This document shows, in pieces, positions 28,533-36,777 of a stretch of 36,953 bases of DNA. Every line of letters starts with the position of its first letter. Position 1 is the stretch's first letter. Below the pieces are notes generated by a model. The model was given only the letters and a program-made list of their open reading frames with translations, had not been told where the DNA came from and made no database searches. The DNA comes from a virus. A program made the position numbers and the translations under genes. The stretch covers positions 1 to 36,953 of the IMG/VR virus record IMGVR_UViG_3300048838_000939; one strand, 5' to 3'.

Positions 28533-30581
28533 ATGCCGTTCCCCGCCCTCTATCCGCCAGCGGATGCCCATGAATTCGCCTCGCTCAAACCCAAGGTCCG
28601 CGAACGCGCGTGGGCGCTCTATCATGCCGCCCAGGAAATCCACGCCGCGGGCAGCGGGAAGCGGGTGGAAACCTGCAAGCGGATTGCCGCCGCGATGGGC
28701 AAGAAATCCTGGAAGTCAATCTATCATCCGGTGAGCGACTACCTCCAATCCTACGACTGGCGGGTGCTCATCGACCGCCGCCATCACTCCGACCTCTGGG
28801 TCTCAAAATCCACCGCGCCCTCGTTTCATCCGGCCGAGTTCCTCGCCGATTGGCACGACCGGGCGCTGTCCCAACACCGCTGCGCCAAGACCGCATACCG
28901 CCTGCTCATGCTCGACCTCGCCGCGTGGCGGCGTGGCGACTCTTCGAAACGCATCGCCGGCTACACCACCCCGCCGCCCAACGCCCCCGGCTGCCGCCAC
29001 CCCCGGAAATGGTCCTATCGCGACCTCTGCCGCGCCCTCCCTTCCAAGATCTCCGTGGCGGCAATCCGCCACGGCCGGGATGCCGCCATGCAGATGCTGC
29101 CGGCCATCCGCACCACCCGCAAGGGCGGCTATCCCGGCATGGAGTTCCAGTTCGATGACCGCTGGATCGACGTCAACGCGGTCTATGGTACCTCCCACAT
29201 CAGCCGCATCCTGGAATTCGCCTGCATCGAGTACTACTCCGGCTATCACTTCTCCCCCTGGCTCCGCCCCCGCCTCAATCTGGACGGAGTGAACAAATCC
29301 CTATCCGAACGGGATTTCCGCCTCTTCTCCGTCGCCTTCGCCGCCACGGTCGGCTGGTCTCCGCGCGGCAGCGTTTACCGCGGTGAGCGCGGACTCTGCG
29401 CGTTCCGAGCCGGCCTGGATGAGAAGTTCCGCCGCCACTCGCGCGATCTGATCAAGATCGTGGATCCAGGCATGTCCGGCCAGGCCGCCTACGTGGGAGG
29501 TTTCGCCGAACTCGCCAAAGGCAATCCCAACGCCAAGGCCCTGAAGGAAGGCATGGGCGGCTTTCTCCACAATCTGCTCGGTGGACTCGCCGGCCAATCC
29601 GGATCATCCCCGGCGGACGAGCCGGCCAGCCATGTGGGCCGCGAGGCGGAGACCCGCGCCCTGCTCGCGCTCCAGGGCGTGATCGGCAGGCCGCTCACCC
29701 TCGCCCATCACACCTTCGATCAAGTTTGCGCCGCGATCTTCAAAGCCTATGAAATCGCCAACACCCGCATTGACCATCAATGCGAGGGCTGGCTTGAGGA
29801 GAATCTCGTCACCGATGAATTCTGCGTTGATCCGGCGGCCGACCTCTGGCTGCCGGTCTCCAAACTCGATCCACAGCGCCGTGCCGCTCTCGCCATCCTT
29901 GGCGATTCCCTGGGCAACCTGATCCGCCCCAGGCTGATGTCCGCTGCGGAAGTGATGGATCCGGCCCTCAAAGGCTTCCTCCGCCTTTCCCACGAAGCAA
30001 TCGCCGACTGCATCTATGAGGATGTCCGCCGCAAGGTCACCATCACGGAACGCGAGGCATCTTTCCGGGACCTCGCCAACTACGGTCCAGGCACCTACCG
30101 GTATCCCGCATCCTTCCAGCGGCCGGACGGCTTTCCGCGCACCCTCCCGGACGGCGAGCAGCTCTGGCTGGTGGTCCACCCGGCCATGCCGGATACCGGC
30201 TACTACTACGATTTCGAGGGCTGCTACCTCGGCCGGGTCGCCCGCAAGCATGACATCTCCCGCCACGATGCCGACCGCATCAAACGCGAGATCGGCAAGA
30301 AAGTGGCGCTCTACAACGATGCCACCCTCGCCGCCCAGGTCCGCGCCGGCCTCAAGCGCGCCTCCGCGCTGACCGACAACGCCGCCGCCCTCATGGACGC
30401 CCTGCGCGACGATGTCCGCCGCGAAATGGGCGTACTGCCGCGGCAAGGAACCCGCGGAGACTCCACCAGGGTTCCCCTGTCAGAGCTGTTCGACCCCACC
30501 GGCGATCCGCCGGAAACACCGGAACCAGCGGCCGTAGCCGGCGGCCGTGATCCTCTATCCATCCTCCTCGGCACCCACTAA
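28533..30581 (+). CDS. A: MuA-type DDE transposase
   Basis: A 682-aa protein of the size of MuA (663 aa). The start at 28,533 is chosen because the longer frame reads the previous gene in another frame. Residues ~1-190 are DNA-binding and helical (KRVETCKRIAAAMGKKSWKS, then YRDLCRALPSKISVAAIRHG). The catalytic domain begins with YPGMEFQFDDRWIDV (Asp208/209) and includes VYRGERGLCA (Glu285, where most DDE enzymes have Asp) and GNPNAKALKEGMGGFLHNLLGGLAGQSG (Glu339). The C-terminal ~250 residues resemble the Mu-type beta-barrel and B-interaction tail. It cuts and joins phage ends to target DNA. The triad assignment needs structural confirmation. Confidence 0.8.
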   Translation: MPFPALYPPADAHEFASLKPKVRERAWALYHAAQEIHAAGSGKRVETCKRIAAAMGKKSWKSIYHPVSDYLQSYDWRVLIDRRHHSDLWVSKSTAPSFHPAEFLADWHDRALSQHRCAKTAYRLLMLDLAAWRRGDSSKRIAGYTTPPPNAPGCRHPRKWSYRDLCRALPSKISVAAIRHGRDAAMQMLPAIRTTRKGGYPGMEFQFDDRWIDVNAVYGTSHISRILEFACIEYYSGYHFSPWLRPRLNLDGVNKSLSERDFRLFSVAFAATVGWSPRGSVYRGERGLCAFRAGLDEKFRRHSRDLIKIVDPGMSGQAAYVGGFAELAKGNPNAKALKEGMGGFLHNLLGGLAGQSGSSPADEPASHVGREAETRALLALQGVIGRPLTLAHHTFDQVCAAIFKAYEIANTRIDHQCEGWLEENLVTDEFCVDPAADLWLPVSKLDPQRRAALAILGDSLGNLIRPRLMSAAEVMDPALKGFLRLSHEAIADCIYEDVRRKVTITEREASFRDLANYGPGTYRYPASFQRPDGFPRTLPDGEQLWLVVHPAMPDTGYYYDFEGCYLGRVARKHDISRHDADRIKREIGKKVALYNDATLAAQVRAGLKRASALTDNAAALMDALRDDVRREMGVLPRQGTRGDSTRVPLSELFDPTGDPPETPEPAAVAGGRDPLSILLGTH

Positions 30582-30602
30582 CCACAACCCCATGACCTAA
30601 CC

Positions 30603-31664
30603 ATGCATCCCTGGAACATCGACGAAAGAACCCTCCAAGACAACACCCCGCAACTCAACCCGACCGAACGCCGGGAACTCCTGTGGGCATATAACTATTC
30701 GCAGGCGAAAGGACTGTCCTACCCCGAGTTCGGCGCGGCCGCCGGCATCTCCGGAGACACCCTCCGCAAGCTCGCCAACGGCACCTATGTCGATCCGCGG
30801 GACGCCAACCGCCGACTCGGCATGCCAGACTCCATGCCGGGGACGATCGCCGCCTTGCGCGAATCCATCGCCCGCCTCGCGCCGGCCGGCGTCCAATATG
30901 TCTTCACCGAAACCTCCCGCCGCACCGCCGACAACTGCAATCTGGCCCGCGAGTCCGGCAGCCCCGTATTCCTCCAAGGGGCCAGCCACATCGGCAAGAC
31001 GACCGCCCTGTCCAAATACCGGGACACCCGCCCTCACGACACGTGGCTGGTCACTGTCACCTCGGGCATGGGGGCGAAGGGGCTCGCCGTCGCCATCTGC
31101 GAGGAACTCGGCATCTCCGCTTCCGGCAGCCTGGCCACGCTCACCCGCCGCATCGGCCGGGCGATCCCCAAGGACGGCCTGCTGATCGTGGACGATTTCC
31201 ACGTCCTGACCTTGTCGAGCACTCCGCGAACCTTTCTGGCCGCCATGGAATTTCTGCGCGCGGTTTATGATGTGAACAACTGCGGCATGCTCTTCTCCAC
31301 CACGGACCTGGACTATACCAAGATCCAGAAGGACTTCCGCAACGCGCTCCACCAGCTCATGCGCCGCGGCGTCCACAAGCCCCACCTTGGCAGCCAGCCC
31401 CAACAGAAGGATGTCCGGGCGATCATCGAAGCCCACGGCCTCAAATGGCCCGCACGCTCCCTGGCGATCTCCAACGTCCGCCCGTGGCAGATCCTCGCCA
31501 ACCTCGCCGCCGAGTCCGGCCTCAAAGTGATCACCGAACGCCTGCGCTACGCCTTGCGAATCTCCGCCCGCCAATGCGTCCCCGTCACCTGGGATCACTT
31601 CATCCTCGCCGATACCGCCATCATCCAGAACTCCGAACCTCCGCCCAACGACTGGGCCGCCTGA
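30603..31664 (+). CDS. B: MuB-type AAA+ target-selection ATPase
   Basis: A 353-aa protein. Residues ~20-65 (LNPTERRELLWAYNYSQAKG, then FGAAAGISGDTLRKLANGTY) are an N-terminal helix-turn-helix like that of MuB. Walker A is GASHIGKT at 126-133 and Walker B LLIVDD at 193-198, followed by a sensor segment (MLFSTTDLDYTKI). MuB-type proteins bind target DNA with ATP, deliver it to the transposase and protect the phage genome from self-insertion. It follows the transposase by 21 bp as in Mu. Confidence 0.85.
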   Translation: MHPWNIDERTLQDNTPQLNPTERRELLWAYNYSQAKGLSYPEFGAAAGISGDTLRKLANGTYVDPRDANRRLGMPDSMPGTIAALRESIARLAPAGVQYVFTETSRRTADNCNLARESGSPVFLQGASHIGKTTALSKYRDTRPHDTWLVTVTSGMGAKGLAVAICEELGISASGSLATLTRRIGRAIPKDGLLIVDDFHVLTLSSTPRTFLAAMEFLRAVYDVNNCGMLFSTTDLDYTKIQKDFRNALHQLMRRGVHKPHLGSQPQQKDVRAIIEAHGLKWPARSLAISNVRPWQILANLAAESGLKVITERLRYALRISARQCVPVTWDHFILADTAIIQNSEPPPNDWAA

Positions 31665-31690
31665 CACCCACCCCAAACCAACAACACACC

Positions 31691-32209
31691 ATGCCAGCAA
31701 GACTGAAAGCCACCGCCACCATCGACACCCGCGCCCAATTCGACGCCTGTGTTGATGATATATGCCGCCTCCAATTGGACCGCGAAGCCATCGTCACCCA
31801 GCGTGACAAGGAACTCGCCCGCATCCTGGAGCACCACAATCCAACCATTGAGCGCATCAGCGAAGATATCTCCGCCAAGCTGCTGCTCTGCGAGAAATAT
31901 GCCACCTCCCACCGTGACACCCTCTTTGGCAAACTCAAATCCGCCGCCTCAGCGCTTGCCATTTTCGGCTTCCGGACAGGCAACCCAACCCTCAAACTCC
32001 TCAATCGGAAATGGAAATGGAATGACGTCGTCGCCGCTCTGAAATCCACCGGCCGCTATGAGTTCGTCCGCACCAAGGAGGAACCGGACAAGGACGGGCT
32101 GAAGAAACTACCCGAATCCGATCTCGCATCCGTCGGTCTCCGCATCGATCAGGAAGAGACCTTCTACATCGAGCCCAAACGCGAAGACCCGGACCGCATC
32201 ACCGCCTGA
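31691..32209 (+). CDS. gam: Gam-like host-nuclease inhibitor
   Basis: A 172-aa protein. DTRAQFDACVDDICRLQLDREAIVTQRDKELARI, followed by ERISEDISAKLLLCEKYATS, is the long helical hairpin of Mu Gam/Ku-like proteins; GFRTGNPTLKLLNRKWKWNDVV and the IDQEETFYIEP end also fit. Mu Gam binds double-stranded DNA ends and blocks host exonucleases. It lies 26 bp after the B gene, in Mu order. Start at 31,691; the upstream extension overlaps the B gene. Hairpin arms follow the stop at 32,221. Confidence 0.8.
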   Translation: MPARLKATATIDTRAQFDACVDDICRLQLDREAIVTQRDKELARILEHHNPTIERISEDISAKLLLCEKYATSHRDTLFGKLKSAASALAIFGFRTGNPTLKLLNRKWKWNDVVAALKSTGRYEFVRTKEEPDKDGLKKLPESDLASVGLRIDQEETFYIEPKREDPDRITA

Positions 32210-32220
32210 TCTCGGCCCGA

Positions 32221-32264
32221 GGGGCCGGCGCGGCCAGCCACCGCACGTCTTCATCGCCGGCCCC
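32221..32264. other. 10-bp inverted repeat after the Gam gene
   Basis: GGGGCCGGCG (32,221-32,230) and CGCCGGCCCC (32,255-32,264) form a perfect stem with a 24-base loop in the 76-bp gap after the Gam stop; a smaller CGGCCC/GGGCCG stem overlaps the left arm. No U-run follows, so it may lower read-through or process the early transcript between the transposition and accessory genes. Confidence 0.5.
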
Positions 32265-32285
32265 CAACCTCCCAACCCACCAACC

Positions 32286-32546
32286 ATGCAAAAATCCCGA
32301 GAGACCCCGTACACCATCGCGATCAGCAAGAATGAAATGATCGCGTTGATCAAATGGCACACGGCACAGGTCAAGGCCCTCCCCAAGAAGGTCGGAGCCA
32401 TATCCATGAAGATGGCTGCCGAAAGCGCGTTCCCAAGGACACGCGATTTGAAAGCGCTCCACGACGAAGCCAAGGACGTCATGACCTACCACACCAGCCG
32501 AGCCAAGGGCCTGCTGAGCATCATCAATTCCAACCCAAAAGGCTGA
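32286..32546 (+). CDS. Small basic early protein
   Basis: An 86-aa Lys-rich protein: PYTIAISKNEMIALIKWHTA, then QVKALPKKVGAISMKMAAES and HDEAKDVMTYHTSRAKGLLS. Probably all helical. It starts the accessory block after the Gam gene. No motif is recognised. Confidence 0.55.
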   Translation: MQKSRETPYTIAISKNEMIALIKWHTAQVKALPKKVGAISMKMAAESAFPRTRDLKALHDEAKDVMTYHTSRAKGLLSIINSNPKG

Positions 32547-32549
32547 CCC

Positions 32550-33053
32550 ATGAAAGCCAACCAATGCACCGCGCTCATTCCGCGCAATCCCAAATACCCG
32601 CCTATCCACGTCCTGGAATGCGACGGTCCGCGCTATTCGCGCCTCACCCATCCCGTCCAACGCGGGGAGGGGAATTACTATCTCACCACCTCCAACGGCC
32701 CGCCATGTGATGAGATCATCAGCCGGTCAATGTGGATCGAATCCTACCGGGGTAAGTGGAAGGATTGGGGCACACCCTGCTGGGACCTCTATCTTTACAC
32801 CGATGGCAGAGTCGAAGTCACCGCGAGCCGCCCCACCGAGGATGAGGCGGCGGACGGCGACCTGTTGGGCGAGCTTGGCTCGATCATCCGACTCTGCCAG
32901 CGCCCAGGTCGCTTGGAAATTCGCAACGCGCTGCGCATCGCTCGCAAGCTCTGCAATTGCGACGCGGACGATGGGATCTACGTGACGCGGGCGGAGATTT
33001 TAGGCATTGCCGCAATCGAAACGGTTTTGAACGTAACTCTGATCGGACCATGA
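32550..33053 (+). CDS. Early protein of unknown function
   Basis: A 167-aa protein. The first half is beta-rich with many aromatic residues (YPPIHVLECDGPRYSRLTHP, then GEGNYYLTTSNGPPCDEIIS and WDLYLYTDGRVEVTASRPTE); the second half is helical with Cys residues (IRLCQRPGRLEIRNALRIAR, CNCDADDGIYVTRAEIL). No family is recognised. The stop overlaps the next start (ATGA at 33,050-33,053). Confidence 0.55.
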   Translation: MKANQCTALIPRNPKYPPIHVLECDGPRYSRLTHPVQRGEGNYYLTTSNGPPCDEIISRSMWIESYRGKWKDWGTPCWDLYLYTDGRVEVTASRPTEDEAADGDLLGELGSIIRLCQRPGRLEIRNALRIARKLCNCDADDGIYVTRAEILGIAAIETVLNVTLIGP

Positions 33054-33400
33054 AAGCCCCTGTTATTCTGATTGGGCACCGGCCCTACCTATGCAAGAGC
33101 ATCACAAAGGCCGTTGACCTCGCCAAGCTGCTCAGTGAACTGGTCCCACTCAAGCGCTGCCACTCAGATGGCTATGCAGAGTCATGGTATGAGAAAGAAC
33201 CTGACGACGAGTACGACTCCTTGCAGATCGAATTGAAAGTGTCCGAGCAGGTCCGCAATGCCCCACGACGTCTCGCGCTGCCGGCCCCGAAACGAGGTTC
33301 CCTCCGTTGCACCTGTGGTCGCGGCACCGTGCGGCCGGGGGAATTCTGCCCATCTTGCAACATGCCATTCCACGCCCTGGCCGAAGCCGCACAGTCATGA
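33050..33400 (+). CDS. Small protein with C-terminal zinc ribbon
   Basis: A 116-aa protein. Residues ~1-60 are mixed (APVILIGHRPYLCKSITKAV). The end has two CxC/CxxC pairs (CTCGRGTVRPGEFCPSC), a zinc ribbon that may bind nucleic acid. It overlaps both neighbours by 4 bp (ATGA at each end). Function unknown. Confidence 0.55.
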   Translation: MKAPVILIGHRPYLCKSITKAVDLAKLLSELVPLKRCHSDGYAESWYEKEPDDEYDSLQIELKVSEQVRNAPRRLALPAPKRGSLRCTCGRGTVRPGEFCPSCNMPFHALAEAAQS

Positions 33401-33777
33401 AGGCGATCTCCATCAAACAACCGTGGGCCTGGCTGATCTTGAATGCCGGAAAAAACATCGAAAACCGCACCTGGCGTACTAACTACCGCGGCCGGGTCCT
33501 GATCCATGCCGGAAAGGGCTTGACTCAGCACGATTGGCTCAACGGTCTCGAATCGCTCTGGGCCAACCCTGCTGCCAGGCGGGATTTTCCAGGGCCTGCC
33601 ATGTTCCAGCGCGGCGGCATCGTAGGATCGGTGGAGATCGTCGATTGCGTCACTGCTTCCAACTCGCCGTGGTTCGCCGGCCCCTACGGCTGGGTGCTCC
33701 GCGATCCGCAGCCGCTGCCATTCCAACCGTGCCGCGGCAGTCTCTCATTTTTCATCCCCCAACCCATCCGGCCATGA
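33397..33777 (+). CDS. ASCH-domain protein
   Basis: A 126-aa protein. The start MKAISIKQPWAWLILNAGKN, followed by IENRTWRTNYRGRVLIHAGK and a GGIVGSVEIVDCV strand, is a clear ASCH domain, a PUA-like beta-barrel thought to bind RNA or modified nucleotides; some members cut or deaminate nucleosides. In phages, such genes often sit near methyltransferases and other DNA-modification genes, as here. Substrate unknown. Confidence 0.8.
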   Translation: MKAISIKQPWAWLILNAGKNIENRTWRTNYRGRVLIHAGKGLTQHDWLNGLESLWANPAARRDFPGPAMFQRGGIVGSVEIVDCVTASNSPWFAGPYGWVLRDPQPLPFQPCRGSLSFFIPQPIRP

Positions 33778-34049
33778 GCACCACCCCAGAAACCTTGCCC
33801 AAGCCGCCCGCTCAGGATGCTGTCAACCCGGTTTACCCCTGCGCCGATTGTGGCCGCATCGGGCAATGGCCCCTCCTGATGAACAGCACTGTCTGTGGTC
33901 ATTACGAGCGACTCTGCCCAGACTGCCGCGAGGAAAACGACCCGGACAATGTGATGCAGGAGCCCTGCTGCCACTGCGGAGGCTCCGGCACCGAGTGGGA
34001 AGGATGGCCGTGCGAATACTGCGAGGGCTCCGGCGTGGAGGACTTCTAG
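33774..34049 (+). CDS. Cys-rich zinc-binding protein (DnaJ-zinc-finger-like end)
   Basis: A 91-aa protein with eight to ten Cys: YPCADCGRIGQWPL, then CPDCREEND and CCHCGGSGTEWEGWPCEYCEGSG. The last part repeats the CxxCxGxG element of the DnaJ zinc finger. It may bind protein or RNA. It overlaps the ASCH gene stop (ATGA). Confidence 0.6.
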   Translation: MSTTPETLPKPPAQDAVNPVYPCADCGRIGQWPLLMNSTVCGHYERLCPDCREENDPDNVMQEPCCHCGGSGTEWEGWPCEYCEGSGVEDF

Positions 34050-34064
34050 CCTCGCAAAACACCT

Positions 34065-34478
34065 ATGGAAACTCGACCTTGCAAAATCTGTGGAGCGGCC
34101 CAAAACGGTTGGCCGTTGCGGTCCATCTGCTACGGCTGCGAGCAATCTGCGAGCCAGATGAATGCCGGGGATCCGCCTGAGTGCGAAGACGCCGTGATCG
34201 CAAAGATCCGGATCCGGCGCGAAGCAGGCCGGCGGAAATACGGCACCACCATGGAGCGACTAGACCTCAACAGAATCCAGTGGCTGCAACACGCCCAAGA
34301 GGAAGCCATGGACCTGGCCATCTACCTTGAAAAACTGATCCGCGACGAGCAGAACGCAACAAGTTCCGCCCGGGCAGGCATCGCGCCATCCCTCTCAATT
34401 CCCCCGCTGAGTCAAGCCGTCATCGACCACAACCGCGCTCTCGACATCGAGCGGGGGGAAAACCGAGATTTCGCATGA
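34065..34478 (+). CDS. Phage protein with zinc finger and MazG-like helix motif
   Basis: A 137-aa protein. N-terminal CKICG and CYGC form a zinc-binding pair. Residues ~45-93 (IAKIRIRREAGRRKYGTTME, then IQWLQHAQEEAMDLAIYLEK) have a helix with EExxD that resembles phage MazG-like NTP pyrophosphohydrolase or DUF5664-type proteins. If active it would act on nucleotide pools; without a second EExxD the activity is uncertain. The stop overlaps the PolX-like start. Confidence 0.5.
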   Translation: METRPCKICGAAQNGWPLRSICYGCEQSASQMNAGDPPECEDAVIAKIRIRREAGRRKYGTTMERLDLNRIQWLQHAQEEAMDLAIYLEKLIRDEQNATSSARAGIAPSLSIPPLSQAVIDHNRALDIERGENRDFA

Positions 34479-35059
34479 ACCAACCCTCCAACATTACCTC
34501 CAAAGCCAGGTGGCCTCACGCTGTGGCACTGGCCGTCGCCAACCAACTGTGCGCAGTGCTCTCACCCTACTGCGAGCGGCTCGCCATCGCCGGCTCAATC
34601 CGCCGAATGAAGCCGGATGTCGGCGATGTTGAAATCGTCTTTGTGCCGAAAACCTGTAGGCAGCAGATCGATCTGTTGGCATGGCAAGAGATCAGCATGG
34701 CTGATCTCGCCATTGAACGGATGGTCGCCACCGGCATCCTGGCACAGCGAAAATCAAAAATCGGAACGGTGGCATGGGGATCCAAGAACAAGCTTGCCGT
34801 CCATTCCTCGGGAATTCCGGTGGATCTTTTCGCCACGTCCGAACCATGCTGGTACAACTACCTTGTCTGCCGCACAGGTCCAGCATCCAGCAATGCCCGC
34901 ATCGCCACGGCCGCCCAGGCCAAAGGCTGGAAGTGGCACCCCTACGGCCCCGGATTCTCCCATCGTGCAACCGGCCAGATGATCCCCATGGAGAGCGAGG
35001 AGGCCGTCTTTGATTTCGTCGGACTACCGTTTCTGCCACCCCCACAACGCCAGCCATGA
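34475..35059 (+). CDS. PolX-like (DNA polymerase beta family) nucleotidyltransferase
   Basis: A 194-aa protein. CERLAIAGSIRRMKPDVGDVEIVFVP holds the nucleotidyltransferase GS motif (40-41) and acidic Asp51/Glu53, and GIPVDLFATSE adds Asp117, a plausible metal triad. EPCWYNYLVCRTGPASSNAR and the end AVFDFVGLPFLPP match the fingers/thumb part of phage PolX-like proteins. No helix-hairpin-helix or PHP domain is present, so it is a minimal palm enzyme, about half of a typical PolX. It could do repair or short gap filling during transposition; that use is inferred. Confidence 0.7.
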   Translation: MNQPSNITSKARWPHAVALAVANQLCAVLSPYCERLAIAGSIRRMKPDVGDVEIVFVPKTCRQQIDLLAWQEISMADLAIERMVATGILAQRKSKIGTVAWGSKNKLAVHSSGIPVDLFATSEPCWYNYLVCRTGPASSNARIATAAQAKGWKWHPYGPGFSHRATGQMIPMESEEAVFDFVGLPFLPPPQRQP

Positions 35060-35622
35060 GCTACCACGAACGCCAATCCACGTCGGCCGGAGCACCGCGC
35101 CAGAGGCATCAGGCAAGCGCCCGCCAGTGGGCGTCCAAGCCCCTCACGTCGGCCCAGAAATCAAGCCTCGCAGTCCTTGCCAAGGATGCCTATGCAATTC
35201 AGTGCCGTGCCGGCCTCTGCGATATGCCGCCGGATGATTTCCGTCGTTTGCAGGTGTACATCGCAACGGGCAAAAACGGCCTCCGGGAATGCGACAACAC
35301 CCATTTCAGAGCCATCAAGGCCCACTTCCTACGCATGGCCGGCCGCGCCGCCGAAGCCGATGCCACATGGGCCAAAACCGGGCGGGTAAAAGGTTCGGAC
35401 GAAATCCATGACACTCATGAGAACCGCGAGACCGCAAGGTCCGTCCTGAGGGACCTGGTGAGACTCTCACGCGGAGCCATTTCGGATGCCTATATCGAGG
35501 AAATTCTTGCGGACAGATTCCACGGTGCGTCGCTGGATGATCTCCGCGCATCCCAGCTTCAGGATCTCGTTTTTGTCATCACCCAGCGGTTGCGCAGCAA
35601 GAACCGAGATACCTCCCTATGA
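35056..35622 (+). CDS. Early protein of unknown function (gp16-like position)
   Basis: A 188-aa protein: KSSLAVLAKDAYAIQCRAGL, then DDFRRLQVYIATGKNGLREC, HFRAIKAHFLRMAGRAAEAD and ASLDDLRASQLQDLVFVITQ. The first 110 residues recall a family of short phage helical proteins with a DDFR...GLRE...AHF pattern; Mu gp16/GemA has a similar size and place but I do not see its motif clearly. Both ends overlap neighbours by 4 bp. Confidence 0.5.
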   Translation: MSYHERQSTSAGAPRQRHQASARQWASKPLTSAQKSSLAVLAKDAYAIQCRAGLCDMPPDDFRRLQVYIATGKNGLRECDNTHFRAIKAHFLRMAGRAAEADATWAKTGRVKGSDEIHDTHENRETARSVLRDLVRLSRGAISDAYIEEILADRFHGASLDDLRASQLQDLVFVITQRLRSKNRDTSL

Positions 35623-35801
35623 GCAACTCCGCCCACGATCACCGGCACTGCGGCAAACGCCCTCCGAAACGCCCCAGCGAACCGTCCATGGACAAGGCTC
35701 TGATCCTGTTTCTGGACGCCCGTGGGCTTTACCGTCGCGGCCGTCACGGCATTGATTTCCGCGCTCAAAAAAATCGGCTTGACGCACGCCGCGCCGCGTA
35801 G
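35619..35801 (+). CDS. Small basic His/Arg-rich early protein (tentative)
   Basis: A 60-aa frame: MSNSAHDHRHCGKRPPKRPS, then MDKALILFLDARGLYRRGRH. Its ATG overlaps the stop of the previous gene (ATGA), which supports translation; the composition is basic and unlike a folded domain. An overlapping +1 frame reads TVAAVTALISALKKIGL but lacks its own signals. It ends 14 bp before the methyltransferase start. Confidence 0.4.
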   Translation: MSNSAHDHRHCGKRPPKRPSEPSMDKALILFLDARGLYRRGRHGIDFRAQKNRLDARRAA

Positions 35802-35815
35802 AAATCGCGGGCGAT

Positions 35816-36625
35816 ATGAATACCAAACCGATCCTCAGTTGGCCAGGCGGAAAATCCCGCCTGCTCAAGCACATCGTACCCCACATCCCGGCCGCCGCTG
35901 GATACATCGAAGTATTCGCCGGCGGCTGTGCTGTTCTACTGGCCAAGCCTCCGTCAAAGCTGGAAGTCGTCAACGACATCAACTCGGACCTCATCACCCT
36001 CTACCGAGTGGCAAAATACCACCCAGACGCACTGGTCTCCGAGCTGCAACTCATGCCTGGTTCGCGGCAGTATCTCGCCGACTGCATAGGCCTCATGAAA
36101 ACCGGAGCGCTCACCGATCTCCAGCGGGCAGCGATGTTCCTCCACGCCAACAAAACATCGTTCTGCGCTTCGGGTGGATCCTACGCGGTGGCCAAGAATC
36201 CAGGATCGTCGGTGTTCTCTAATCGGGACGCCCTGTACGACCGCATCGGAATGTTCGCCCGGCGCATGAGCCAGGTCTCGATCGAACACATGGACTACCG
36301 CCGGCTCCTGTCCACCTACGACCACCCCGGAAACCTGTTTTTCCTCGACCCTCCCTACCTCGGTGCTGACGTCTCGAACTACCGCGGCTGGACCGAAATC
36401 GAAATGGGCCAGTTCCAATCGGCTGTGCTCGAACTCTCCGGCCGATGGATCGTCACCATTGACGACTCGGAGTTCAACCGCCGGCTTTGGTCCGGACATG
36501 ACACGCATTTTGTCGTATCCAGGAACGGCGTCGGAAACCAAGGCAAGAATCCCGGCCGCACGTTCGGAGAAATGGTGATCTACTCGCGAGGCCTCCGGGA
36601 TGGACGTGCCTTGATGGCCGCATGA
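35816..36625 (+). CDS. D12-class N6-adenine DNA methyltransferase (Dam-like)
   Basis: A 269-aa protein. It has the D12 (Dam/DpnM) motifs in order: LSWPGGKSRLL (GGK 11-13), IEVFAGGCAVLL (FAGG 34-37), VNDIN (52-56), the target-recognition helical region (90-170), and FFLDPPYLGADVSNYRG (DPPY 178-181). It methylates adenine in a site not predictable here. It is the last gene before the right phage end, much as Mu's mom modification gene is at the tip of its genome, and could protect against restriction or regulate promoters. No paired restriction enzyme gene is present. Confidence 0.85.
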   Translation: MNTKPILSWPGGKSRLLKHIVPHIPAAAGYIEVFAGGCAVLLAKPPSKLEVVNDINSDLITLYRVAKYHPDALVSELQLMPGSRQYLADCIGLMKTGALTDLQRAAMFLHANKTSFCASGGSYAVAKNPGSSVFSNRDALYDRIGMFARRMSQVSIEHMDYRRLLSTYDHPGNLFFLDPPYLGADVSNYRGWTEIEMGQFQSAVLELSGRWIVTIDDSEFNRRLWSGHDTHFVVSRNGVGNQGKNPGRTFGEMVIYSRGLRDGRALMAA

Positions 36626-36626
36626 G

Positions 36627-36777
36627 TTTTTCCAAAACCTCTGGCAATATCCCGGATTCTGCCCGGATTTTTCCGGAACCTCCTTGGGATCTCGATTGGG
36701 CGACCCCAGCCGGAAAACCCTACGGATTCCGGGAAATTCCGCCTTGATCCGCCATTTTCCGGTTTACCCAAACCTCC
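36627..36777. repeat. Right phage-end repeats (candidate transposase-binding sites)
   Basis: TTTTCCAAAACCTCTGG (36,628-36,644) repeats as TTTTCCGGAACCTCCTTGG (36,669-36,687) and more loosely at 36,755-36,778 (TTTTCCGG, then AAACCTCCTG). They are inverted relative to TTTTGGAAAA at 1,005 and 1,027. A CCCGGATT pair (36,651; 36,663) and a GGAAAA in the other orientation (36,712) lie between. No gene is seen in this 225-bp stretch before the tandem repeat. Confidence 0.6.

Larger units (their letters stand above)
1001..36777. mobile_element. Mu-like transposable phage/prophage, apparently complete
   Basis: The element holds a MuA-type transposase, MuB-type ATPase, Gam-like protein, Mu-order head genes and a tail module, and is bounded by inverted copies of a TTTTCC(AA/GG)AACC-type repeat at both ends. 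No tyrosine or serine integrase is present, so DDE transposition is the expected integration route. Unlike Mu, the early genes run rightward and the late genes leftward from a central switch near 24.84 kb. The exact termini are not resolved: the left one lies near 985-1,025 and the right one between about 36,640 and 36,850. Confidence 0.85.

Noticed and set aside
29604-30446. Minus-strand open frame (280 codons) opposite the transposase
   Set aside because: Antisense shadow; the plus strand has clear transposase motifs across the same bases.
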